A stretch of 8,363 bases of DNA from Spirochaetia bacterium. Lineage in GTDB: Bacteria; Spirochaetota; Spirochaetia; Treponematales; Treponemataceae. How positions within the stretch are numbered: the stretch's first letter is position 1; each line of letters opens with the position of its first letter. Positions 1 to 7,300 of this stretch are shown in pieces. Below the pieces are notes generated by a model. The model was not told where the DNA came from. It searched no databases and worked only from the letters and a program-made list of their open reading frames with translations. Position numbers and translations under genes: made by a program. The DNA lies in contig CAAGIS010000203.1 in the NCBI GenBank assembly GCA_900769985.1, forward strand, positions 1 through 8,363, in the 5' to 3' direction.

Positions 1-1290
1 TCAACGCCAGAAGGAGCACGCGATTACCTTGTTCCAAGCCGTGTTCATCCTGGAAAATTTTATTCACTTCCGCAGTCGCCTCAGCTTTACAAACAGCTTT
101 TGATGGTTTCTGGTTTTGACAAATATTTCCAGATTGCGCGTTGTTATCGTGATGAAGATGCTCGCGGTGACCGTCAGCCAGAATTTACTCAGATTGATAT
201 GGAACTGAGTTTTACAAACCGTGAAGAAGTTCTTTCTACAACAGAAGGAATGATGCAGCATATTTTCAAAAAAACGTTGAATTACGATTTGCCTGCAAAA
301 TTTGACCGCATTGCCTGGGAAGATGCTTTTGACTTTTACGGAAGCGACAAACCAGATTTGCGTTTTGACATGAAAATGCAGGATGCCGCATTTATGGCAG
401 ATTTGGCAGATTTTAACGCATTCAAAGCAGGAGCTGCAAATTCTGGCCGTGAAATTCAGCGTCACAAACGTTCGGGTCTTAAAGCGCTTGTCGTAAAAAA
501 TGTTGCAGACAAATACAGCCGCAAAAACATTGAAGCTCTCGAAGCTGTTGCAAAAACTTACAAGGCAAAAGGTCTTGCATGGATGAAAGTTGATGCAGAA
601 GGAAAGTTTGAAGGCGGAATCAGCAAGTTCTATGCAGGTCAGGAAAAAGTGATTTGCGAAAAACTTGGTGCCCAAAAGAACGATTTGCTTTTGTTTGTAA
701 GCGATGAAGACTGGCAGACTGCATGTACGGCACTTGGAGCAGTGCGCAAGCAGCTTGGCAAAGACTTGAACCTTTATAATCCAGACGACGAATTCCACTT
801 TGCATGGATTATTGACTTTCCGTATTTTGCATGGAACGAAGAAGAAAATCACTGGGAAACAGAACACCACATGTTCACCCTTCCTCAGAAAAAATACTGG
901 GACACTCTGGAAAGCAACCCTGGCGAAGTAAAAGGCGATTTGTACGACCTTGTTTTGAACGGTTACGAACTTGCTTCTGGTTCTATGCGTATCAACGACC
1001 CTGTTTTGCAGGAACGCATTTTTGAAATCGTAGGATACAGTCGTGAGCGTGCAGAAAAGGCATTCGGATTTCTTGTTCAGGCATTTAAATTTGGAGCACC
1101 GCCGCACGGAGGAATTGCACCAGGACTTGACCGCCTTGTAATGCTGATGAGGCACGAAGAGTCAATCCACGAAGTTATTGCATTCCCTAAGAACAATCTT
1201 GCAATGAGCCCGATGGATGAATGTCCGAGTGCTGTAGACCAAAGTCAGCTTGATGATTTACACATAATTATTCATGATGCTGAAAAATAG
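1..1290 (+). CDS. aspS: Aspartyl-tRNA synthetase, C-terminal part (5' end outside window)
   Basis: This cytoplasmic class II aminoacyl-tRNA synthetase charges tRNA-Asp with aspartate using ATP. The reading frame is open from base 1, with no start in view, and gives 429 residues up to a TAG. The visible part starts at the STPEGARDYLVPSR stretch of the catalytic core. Class II motif 2 follows at visible residues about 45-70 (ARCYRDEDARGDRQPEFTQ). The GAD insertion domain of bacterial-type AspRS lies between, and motif 3 is at about 370-384 (GGIAPGLDRLVML). Bacterial AspRS is usually near 590 residues, so roughly 160 N-terminal residues (anticodon-binding OB fold and motif 1) are missing here. 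An internal TTG at 100 could be mistaken for a start, but conserved synthetase sequence continues upstream of it. The gene looks intact and is followed 6 bases later by its own terminator, so it is not co-transcribed with the next genes, which lie on the other strand. Confidence 0.97.
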   Translation, partial: STPEGARDYLVPSRVHPGKFYSLPQSPQLYKQLLMVSGFDKYFQIARCYRDEDARGDRQPEFTQIDMELSFTNREEVLSTTEGMMQHIFKKTLNYDLPAKFDRIAWEDAFDFYGSDKPDLRFDMKMQDAAFMADLADFNAFKAGAANSGREIQRHKRSGLKALVVKNVADKYSRKNIEALEAVAKTYKAKGLAWMKVDAEGKFEGGISKFYAGQEKVICEKLGAQKNDLLLFVSDEDWQTACTALGAVRKQLGKDLNLYNPDDEFHFAWIIDFPYFAWNEEENHWETEHHMFTLPQKKYWDTLESNPGEVKGDLYDLVLNGYELASGSMRINDPVLQERIFEIVGYSRERAEKAFGFLVQAFKFGAPPHGGIAPGLDRLVMLMRHEESIHEVIAFPKNNLAMSPMDECPSAVDQSQLDDLHIIIHDAEK

Positions 1291-1296
1291 CAAATG

Positions 1297-1333
1297 ACTC
1301 TGGCAGTTAATTTATACTGTCAGAGTTTTTTTT
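1297..1333 (+). terminator. Intrinsic terminator of aspS
   Basis: A 10-bp stem (ACTCTGGCAG at 1297-1306 with CTGTCAGAGT at 1317-1326, one G-T wobble) encloses a 10-nt A/T loop and runs into eight T residues at 1326-1333. It begins 6 bases after the aspS stop. On the opposite strand the hairpin follows the vapC stop but has no immediate T-run, so it is at best a weak terminator for the toxin-antitoxin operon. Confidence 0.93.
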
Positions 1334-1354
1334 AACGCAAATCACAAGTATTAC

Positions 1355-1783
1355 CTACGCCGAAAACCAGTTTTCAACATTCAGGAATGATTTTTCTCTT
1401 GCAGTTTTAAAATCAGAAACATTTCGCGTAACAAGAACCATTCCGTTTGCAATGGCGGTTGCTGCAATCTGAGTGTCGCAGTAAGGAAGCGGCTTTCCCT
1501 GTGCAGAGCCTTCACCCAAAAGCTTTCCGCAGATGTCCGCAGCAAAATCATCATAAGCGATGACTGGCAGACATTCTCTGTAACAGGCAAGACAGTTTTC
1601 TATATATGTTTTTCGTTTGCCGTCAGGCATTTTTGACAGTCCGTATTGAAGTTCCTGCCAAGTAACGGCAGAAATTGCGCATAAATCTTTTCTCTGCTCG
1701 TAAAGCGAAATAACATTCTGGTCAGGACATTCTTTTGAAAATTCAGATACAATATTCGTATCAAGAAGATAAACTTTGTTCAT
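1355..1783 (-). CDS. vapC: VapC-type PIN-domain RNase toxin
   Basis: This 142-residue protein is the probable toxin of a type II toxin-antitoxin pair. VapC family proteins are Mg-dependent RNases that cut tRNA or rRNA when freed from their antitoxin. The PIN-domain acidic residues are all visible: D8 in LLDTNIVSEF, E44 in TWQELQYGL, D103 in PYCDTQIAATA and D124 in TRNVSDF (with N121). The length is normal for the family. I chose the ATG at 1783 because a GGGAG Shine-Dalgarno (complement of 1790-1794) sits 6 nt upstream. A longer version would begin at a TTG at 1813 and adds ten residues unlike a PIN N-terminus. The gene starts 36 bases after the antitoxin stop and is surely in the same operon. 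There is no sign of decay. The RNA target cannot be read from the sequence. Confidence 0.92.
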   Translation of the reverse strand: MNKVYLLDTNIVSEFSKECPDQNVISLYEQRKDLCAISAVTWQELQYGLSKMPDGKRKTYIENCLACYRECLPVIAYDDFAADICGKLLGEGSAQGKPLPYCDTQIAATAIANGMVLVTRNVSDFKTAREKSFLNVENWFSA

Positions 1784-1819
1784 GCTTTGCTCCCGTAAAA
1801 TTTTAAAATTCAAAAATCT

Positions 1820-2092
1820 TTATTCTTCAAAAATAACGCGGTTTGGATCCGGGTATACTTTTTCCGGCAGAGGAATTCCTTCATCGCTCAAAACATCAGC
1901 ATATTCTTTTTTTAGCAGATTAAGTTTTTCGATTAAGGACGGCTTTGCATCCTTTTTTTCATATTCCTCGTAACTGATTATTACAGCCACAGGCTTGTCA
2001 TAGCGGGTAAGTTCTACAGGTTCGCCGCTTTCTGCAAGCTTTACAAGATTTGAAAAATTATTTCTTGCATCATAAATTGAAGTTCTGCACAT
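1820..2092 (-). CDS. Phd/YefM-family antitoxin
   Basis: This 90-residue protein is the cognate antitoxin of the downstream PIN toxin. The N-terminal half is a typical Phd/YefM DNA-binding fold: SIYDARNNFSNLVKLAESGE at about 5-24, then PVELTRYDKPVAVIISYEEYE at about 25-45. The C-terminal part, about 50-90, is charged and ends in PDPNRVIFEE. In this family that tail wraps the toxin and blocks its active site, while the N-terminal dimer binds the operon promoter. The ATG at 2092 has a strong GGGAGG Shine-Dalgarno (complement of 2098-2103) 5 nt upstream. It is the first gene of a two-gene operon with vapC. A promoter and a palindrome that could be its own operator lie just upstream. Pairing of a Phd/YefM antitoxin with a VapC toxin is common, so the combination is not odd in itself. 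Confidence 0.92.
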   Translation of the reverse strand: MCRTSIYDARNNFSNLVKLAESGEPVELTRYDKPVAVIISYEEYEKKDAKPSLIEKLNLLKKEYADVLSDEGIPLPEKVYPDPNRVIFEE

Positions 2093-2128
2093 AAAAACCT
2101 CCCGACAGAAAATTATTTTAACAAGTAA

Positions 2129-2157
2129 AATATATCACAATAATATATTATAGTCAA
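2129..2157 (-). promoter_or_regulatory. Promoter and possible operator of the toxin-antitoxin operon
   Basis: On the minus strand, TTGACT (complement of 2152-2157) is followed by a 17-bp spacer and TATATT (complement of 2129-2134), a near-consensus sigma70 promoter about 35 bp upstream of the antitoxin start. The spacer holds a perfect 12-bp palindrome, ATAATATATTAT, at 2140-2151, placed where a bound Phd-type antitoxin dimer would block RNA polymerase. The promoter elements are read directly; the operator role is inferred from how this antitoxin family autoregulates. Confidence 0.72.
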
Positions 2158-2245
2158 GATTTTATTATGTTGGCTAGAATATTTTACAGTGCTTGAAGTT
2201 TCCAAGCATACAAAAAAATATCTTCTTTAAATATTGCATAACACA

Positions 2246-3007
2246 GTTGCAGGTTGACCGGAAAGTTTAATCAGTTATAATTTTTCTGTTTTATGCCAGT
2301 ATCGCAATAATGTTGCAGGTTGACCGGAAAGTTTAATCAGTTATAATCTTTTTCCTGGTTGTTTTCCATTGCCTCGTGTTGCAGGTTGACCGGAAAGTTT
2401 AATCAGTTATAATTCAACAGTTTTAGAAGTTGCAACTGTCGTAGTTGCAGGTTGACCGGAAAGTTTAATCAGTTATAATAAACAGCGGCGGTATATGTGA
2501 ATAATGTTTGTTGCAGGTTGACCGGAAAGTTTAATCAGTTATAATACCCTATAATAAATATACAGGAGTTTAATAGTTGCAGGTTGACCGGAAAGTTTAA
2601 TCAGTTATAATAAGTTTTGTGTCGTCAGGCCTTAACAGGAAGTTGCAGGTTGACCGGAAAGTTTAATCAGTTATAATAAAGCGTCAATTCCAAAATTCCA
2701 CCAAAAAGTTGCAGGTTGACCGGAAAGTTTAATCAGTTATAATTTTAATGTTAAATTAGAATCGTCTTTAGTAGTTGCAGGTTGACCGGAAAGTTTAATC
2801 AGTTATAATAATAATGATGAAAACGCACTGCCTAAACCTGTTGCAGGTTGACCGGAAAGTTTAATCAGTTATAATTGGCAAAAAATAGATTCATCGGACT
2901 AAATAGTTGCAGGTTGACCGGAAAGTTTAATCAGTTATAATATAATTATATAAAGGTATTAAAGCCATGTTGTTGCAGGTTGACCGGAAAGTTTAATCAG
3001 TTATAAT
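2246..3007 (+). CRISPR. Type II-C CRISPR array: 12 repeats, 11 spacers
   Basis: There are twelve 36-bp repeats, starting at 2246 and then every 66 bp (2312, 2378, 2444, 2510, 2576, 2642, 2708, 2774, 2840, 2906, 2972), separated by eleven spacers of exactly 30 bp. All twelve repeats are identical base for base, with no degenerate end repeat. The repeat begins GTTGCAGGTTGACC and ends CAGTTATAAT, the GTTG...AAT form typical of type II-C. Orientation is set by the tracrRNA, whose anti-repeat complements this strand, so crRNAs are read rightward, convergent with the cas operon. Each repeat ends in a promoter -10 (see the repeat-promoter entry). The spacers are all different. I saw none matching elsewhere in the window and cannot identify targets without a search. 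The 88 bases between the toxin-antitoxin promoter and the first repeat (2158-2245) are A/T-rich, with one small hairpin (TGCTTG...CAAGCA) and no clear leader promoter. Confidence 0.99.
2254..2281 (+). promoter_or_regulatory. Repeat-embedded crRNA promoter (first of 12 identical copies)
   Basis: Repeat positions 9-14 read TTGACC and positions 31-36 read TATAAT, separated by 16 bp: a near-consensus -35 and a perfect -10 ending exactly at the repeat/spacer border. The coordinates given are the copy in repeat 1; the same promoter recurs every 66 bp, the last at 2980-3007. With the last -10 base at about -7, transcription would start near spacer base 7, leaving a guide of about 24 nt before the next repeat. 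In N. meningitidis II-C, crRNAs are known to start inside spacers from promoters in the repeats. That these copies are active is inference from the match. Confidence 0.8.
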
Positions 3008-3066
3008 ACATCCAATGTAACTGCTTATGTTGTAAAGAGATAAGTTGCATTGGATGTATTTTTTTT
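3007..3066 (+). terminator. Intrinsic terminator closing the CRISPR array
   Basis: A 16-bp stem with one G-T wobble (TACATCCAATGTAACT at 3007-3022 with its partner at 3043-3058) and a 20-nt loop run into eight T residues at 3059-3066. The first stem base is the last base of the last repeat, so the hairpin abuts the array. It would stop array transcripts before they run antisense into cas2, whose stop codon is only about 10 bp further on. In the cas direction the hairpin is followed by TTATAACTG rather than a T-run, so it should work mainly rightward. Confidence 0.92.
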
Positions 3067-3074
3067 GAGAAAAT

Positions 3075-3410
3075 TCAGAATAAAAGTAGCTGTTCTTGAG
3101 ATTTTTTTTCTTGTTTTTTTCTTGCATTAAAGCTGATGATATTTGAATATTGTGCATCTGTTACCGTTAATATATCGACTTTTCCTTCTTTTGGCAAATT
3201 GTTTTGAATCAATCGGTAATATTTTTTGCATGCATCTTTCCCAGAAAACAATCTTGTATAAATAGAATACTGAACCATGTTAAATCCGTTATCCAAAAGT
3301 AAATTTCTGAATTTTGCTGCGTCTTTTCTTTCTTTTTTTTCAACAACTGGTAAATCAAAAAAAACAAATATCCACATAAGCTCATACCGATTCAATAATG
3401 GCAGTTCCAT
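3075..3410 (-). CDS. cas2: CRISPR-associated protein Cas2
   Basis: Cas2 forms the central dimer of the Cas1-Cas2 integrase complex that inserts new spacers into the array. The protein is 111 residues from the ATG used here, normal for the family. The ferredoxin-like first strand and conserved aspartate are seen in LMWIFVFFDLPV (D19). They are followed by the FRNLLLDNGFNMVQYSIYTRL helix/strand segment at about 34-54 and TDAQYSNI near residue 86. The C-terminus is a lysine/glutamine-rich tail. Three close ATGs compete (3419, 3416, 3410) behind a GGAG at the complement of 3421-3424. The ATG at 3410 has the best spacing (10 nt), but 3416 (4 nt) is possible and would add MLM-type residues only. 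The gene overlaps the end of cas1 by 29-38 bp depending on start, so it is translationally coupled. It is the last gene of the operon, and no terminator with a T-run follows on this strand before the array. Confidence 0.95.
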   Translation of the reverse strand: MELPLLNRYELMWIFVFFDLPVVEKKERKDAAKFRNLLLDNGFNMVQYSIYTRLFSGKDACKKYYRLIQNNLPKEGKVDILTVTDAQYSNIISFNARKKQEKKSQEQLLLF

Positions 3411-4302
3411 TAGCATCATTCTCCATCAAAGGTAATGTTATGAAAGCATTTTTATTTTCTAAAGCATTCACATAAGACGAAACCATAATATTCATGCTCT
3501 GTACAATCTGCGTTTTTTCATTACGGATATCAACAATAGCATTTAATACTTTCGCAAGAACTTGCTTTACAGCCAAAGTTAATTCTGTTTCTCCCTGTTG
3601 AAATAGTTTAAAGGCAACAGCATCGACAATAGGTCTGTAGACTTCAAAAAAATCATCAGAAAGACAAAAAGAATTTTGATTATTGTCATGAAATATTCCC
3701 AAAGACGGCTCTAAACCATGAACACAAATAGCCCTAATCATTGCAGAACGCATTACGGCATATCCGTAATTTAATACTGCATTTATTCCGTCACCGTTTT
3801 TATCTCTTACAAAACTGTCTCCAAACAGTTCAAGCCAATACATTCTTGCGGCATAAGCTTCTCTGTTATCTGTGTCGCCGGACTTGACCATTCTGGATAT
3901 TTTTTTCACAAGAGCTGAATTTTTTCCAAATAAGTCCAATACCATTGCCTGATGTTCTATTTTTCTGATAACGATTTGCTGCCAGATTTTCTTTTTAAAC
4001 GGTTCTGAAGAAGCAATCTGCAATTTTAAGATTTTTGAATGAAAAGTGTGAAGTCCGACAGGTGTTACTATACTCTGGGGAATATATTTTTTCCCGCAAA
4101 AGACAGAAATACAACCGCGTTCTGCAAGAGCATTTATTATGTTTTTTGTAATGGTAATACTTTGGGCAGATAAAAGAAGAACTGCAATATCATCTAAAGG
4201 AATTCTTCCTAATTCTTCTCCTTTTGATTCTATTACAATAAATCCGCGGTCAAGAGAAATATATCGATTTTCTTCGGCAATTTCCAAAACTCGGTTCAGC
4301 AC
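3382..4302 (-). CDS. cas1: CRISPR-associated integrase Cas1 (type II)
   Basis: Cas1 is the metal-dependent integrase that, with Cas2, joins protospacer DNA to the array. The protein is 306 residues, typical of type II Cas1. The N-terminal beta domain covers about 1-85 (ISLDRGFIVIESKGEELGRIPLDDIAVLLL segment at about 15-44). The helical domain carries the catalytic set: E148 in SGDTDNREAYAARMYW, H205 in LGIFHDNN, and the acidic group D216/D217/E220 in LSDDFFEVYRP. The resemblance to Neisseria-type II-C Cas1 runs the length of the protein. The start is a GTG at 4302 with no convincing Shine-Dalgarno; no in-frame ATG occurs before it, and the N-terminus MLNRVLEIAEENRYISLD fits the family. It begins 39 bp after the cas9 stop and in the same frame, so it is probably translated by re-initiation after cas9. 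It overlaps cas2 downstream. Confidence 0.97.
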   Translation of the reverse strand: MLNRVLEIAEENRYISLDRGFIVIESKGEELGRIPLDDIAVLLLSAQSITITKNIINALAERGCISVFCGKKYIPQSIVTPVGLHTFHSKILKLQIASSEPFKKKIWQQIVIRKIEHQAMVLDLFGKNSALVKKISRMVKSGDTDNREAYAARMYWLELFGDSFVRDKNGDGINAVLNYGYAVMRSAMIRAICVHGLEPSLGIFHDNNQNSFCLSDDFFEVYRPIVDAVAFKLFQQGETELTLAVKQVLAKVLNAIVDIRNEKTQIVQSMNIMVSSYVNALENKNAFITLPLMENDANGTAIIESV

Positions 4303-4341
4303 GATTATATTATCGGCATATTTCTCAAAACAGCATATTAT

Positions 4342-7300
4342 TTATTTTTTTCTGAAAACTCTGCCGATTGGATTCACTGTAATTGGCTTTGCATTTTTTG
4401 TTCCAAACAGGGTATTTACTGAAACAAAATTTTGCCCCTTTTGAATTTTCCAGCCAGATTCAAGCATATTTTCACTTGTAGCATAAATCCAGTCAGCACA
4501 ATCTGTTACAGAATAAATCGGGCGTATATCAAGGTTATTTCGTGTGGCTGAAAATCCTGCTACACGGCATTTCAATAGGTTTCCATTTTCAGAAAATTCC
4601 AGATAATCATCCTTATGAACAATGCAAAGTTGTTTTGCAGCAGGATGCGGTTTTCCGCTGTCGAGAACCTCTTTTTTTACGACAATCTGATTATTTGAAT
4701 TTTTAGTAACTTCATTACGGCGAATATATTGTGCTTTGTAAGTCTTTTTGTCTCCCGGAATTTCCCAGATAATAGCAGCAAAATAATCTTCAGGGGCAAG
4801 GTATCTTGGAATTTTTCCTGATGTAATTTCGATGGGAGTTTGAACACGATTTATGCAGCGAACTTTTTTTATTCCTGTATTTTTTGAATATTCAGTTAAT
4901 ACATTTTCAATTTTTTCGCTTTTGTGTTTTTCTACATATTTTTTTACATCAGATTTTATTTTCTCATCTACTATTTCATCAAGATTTTTTTCTTTAAGAC
5001 CGATGAGATTTTCCCTGCAAACAAATTTCTCCTTTCCGTGAATTTTAATTTTTCCAAGTAAAGTTTCTTTTGAAAGCTTACCTTCTGAACCATGTTCCGG
5101 TTTAAAGCTTACAATAATGTTCTTTACTTTTTCAATAAAATCTTCCCTGTATAATGGCAGTTCCGGCACTTCAATTCTGTTTCCCTTATGAGAATTTTTT
5201 GTAGCCAGTTTCTGAACCATGCTTCTGTCTGTCAAGGCAATTACAACTGCATCTATTGCATGATGTCTGTGGTCAAACCTGTTCTTTTTATAGTTTCCGA
5301 CTTGTTCAGGCTTTAATCCAAGGAAAGCAACTTCTTTTTCCGTAAATTTTCTGCACAGAATGGAATCAAGTTCCCACTTATCACGAAGAAATTTTGTCAT
5401 TGCACCATTAGTTGCCCAAACATCAGATGGATTTTCAACCAGGCATTTTAAATATCGCAATGCAGCTTTTGCAATATATTGATTGTCTGTCAGCTGCCTT
5501 GCAATAAAACTTGAATCTTTATTAAATGCCTCCATTGCATTTGCAGAGAATTTATTTTTCTTTGAAGGATTTTTTAACTGATTTGCACGGAATACTATTT
5601 CATCCCAGTTATATCCATCAGGACTGGAACAAAAGGCTTCATACGGAGATCGTTCAGCTTTATATGAATTACAGCTTGCATGTGCAACTGTCAAGTTTGA
5701 TTCTGCATCAAGTAATGTTCTGCTATATGGAAGAATGTGTTCAATTTCAATATTTTTTGTAAAAATTTCATGACCGCCGATTCCCTGACCACAATAAATA
5801 CATTTGTGTCCAAGTCCCAGTTCTTCCCACAATCTATACTTTAACCTGTCATTTCTGTTTGGATAAAGAGTTTTTCCTTTATTTACAGATGAATACAATT
5901 CCGTAATTTTTTCATTTAAAATAATATTTTGCTTTGCACGCTCGTTTTGCTTCCTTGCAATTTCTGCACGTTTTTCAACGCTGTTTTTTAAATCACGGCT
6001 TAATTCAACTGCAATTTGAGATGGTTTTCCGTAAACTTTAATCAGATTATTTACGATAACGCGGGTCTGGTTCAGTGCAACATGTACTGTCGGATTACTG
6101 ATTTTTCCATAGCGTTTTTCAGGATTATTTTCGTCTGCAGTCGGGTCAACTCCCATTGTTGAGCCTGCAAGAATTTTTCCGTAGTATGGCAGAACATCAC
6201 ACTGTTCAACTTTTTGATCAGAAAATGTAAATCCTAAAGAACTTACGGCTTTATCATATTCAAGGTCAGAAATTTCTTCCATTCTCTTTACAAGTTTTTC
6301 TGAAACTTCCTTACACAGCATTGCGGTTCCGCCGGGAAGAACTGTATTTTTTACTATAAAATCTTTTTGTTCTTCTGTAAGATTATATTTTTCAATAACT
6401 TGATAAACTGCAATATCCTCTTCTGCTTCAAAAATCGTTTCTATTATATTATCCTGTTCTTCAAGCGGCAGTTCATCCCAAAGTTGTCCAAAACGATTTT
6501 TGCTCCGCATTTTTACGGCAGTCGCATTTCCGTTTAAAAAATCACGGTTTTCTTCAAGATTGAAAGTACATTTTTCATTAAGTTTTAAAGCTTTTCGCAT
6601 CTGGTCAAAAGTAACTTTTTCTTTTGAATTCAGTAATTCATATAAAATAACATCCTGATTATCGTTCAGGGAAATCTTTTTTCTGTCTTCATCGTAATAG
6701 GCAAGGTTTCTGATGTCTTGTAATATCCTTAGTTTTTGAGAACAAGGCATTGCTTTATATGTTCTTTCTTTTTCTTTCATATAAATGCAGTAACCTTTTT
6801 GCTGAGGTTCTAAAGAACGCTGTGTAAAAATGCTTTTGTAAATTTCATCCCAATCGATGTCTTTGTAAAATTTTTCCTGAACATTACGAATTTCATTAAA
6901 TTCCTGCTCGTACATTTTTCTTGTCGGATAATAAGTCATTCTGCCAGGAACAAATCTGATGCCTTTGTTTTCTTTCTGATTTTTATACAGATATTCTCCA
7001 AGTGTCCTGTAGCCGCTTTCTTGAATAGCTTTCTCCAGATGAGTCTGCATATCTGACTGTGATTTTATTTCTGAATCGTTTTTTTTCTCCGAAATTTCTT
7101 CACGAGTTCCATCTTTGCGGTTACTTTTAAAACCTCTCCTTACAGAAAGATTGAATAGAACCCTTCCAAGTTCAAAAGGAGTGAGTTTTTCATCCAGTGC
7201 CTTTATTCTCAGTTCATAAGGATTTAAACCCTTTAATTCCATGCAATCATTTTTATCTTTAGGAAATAAACCTTGCTTTTGCAATAATCTGAATGTTTGC

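Noticed and set aside
64..1155. Long open frame on the minus strand opposite aspS
   Set aside because: Its protein is cysteine/phenylalanine-rich with no family features, and it lies wholly antisense to a clear AspRS frame.
1297..1333. The aspS hairpin as a full bidirectional terminator for vapC
   Set aside because: On the minus strand the stem is followed by CATTTGC rather than a T-run, so I only credit the + direction.
1784..1813. N-terminal extension of VapC from a TTG at 1813
   Set aside because: The ATG at 1783 has a well-placed GGGAG and begins right at the PIN fold.
3044..3079. A degenerate 13th repeat starting with GTTGCA after the last full repeat
   Set aside because: Only the first six bases match, the distance is 36 rather than 30 bp, and the bases are explained by the terminator stem.
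3075..4342. A csn2 or cas4 gene that would make this subtype II-A or II-B
   Set aside because: Only cas1 and cas2 lie between cas9 and the array, and no other frame fits, so II-C stands.
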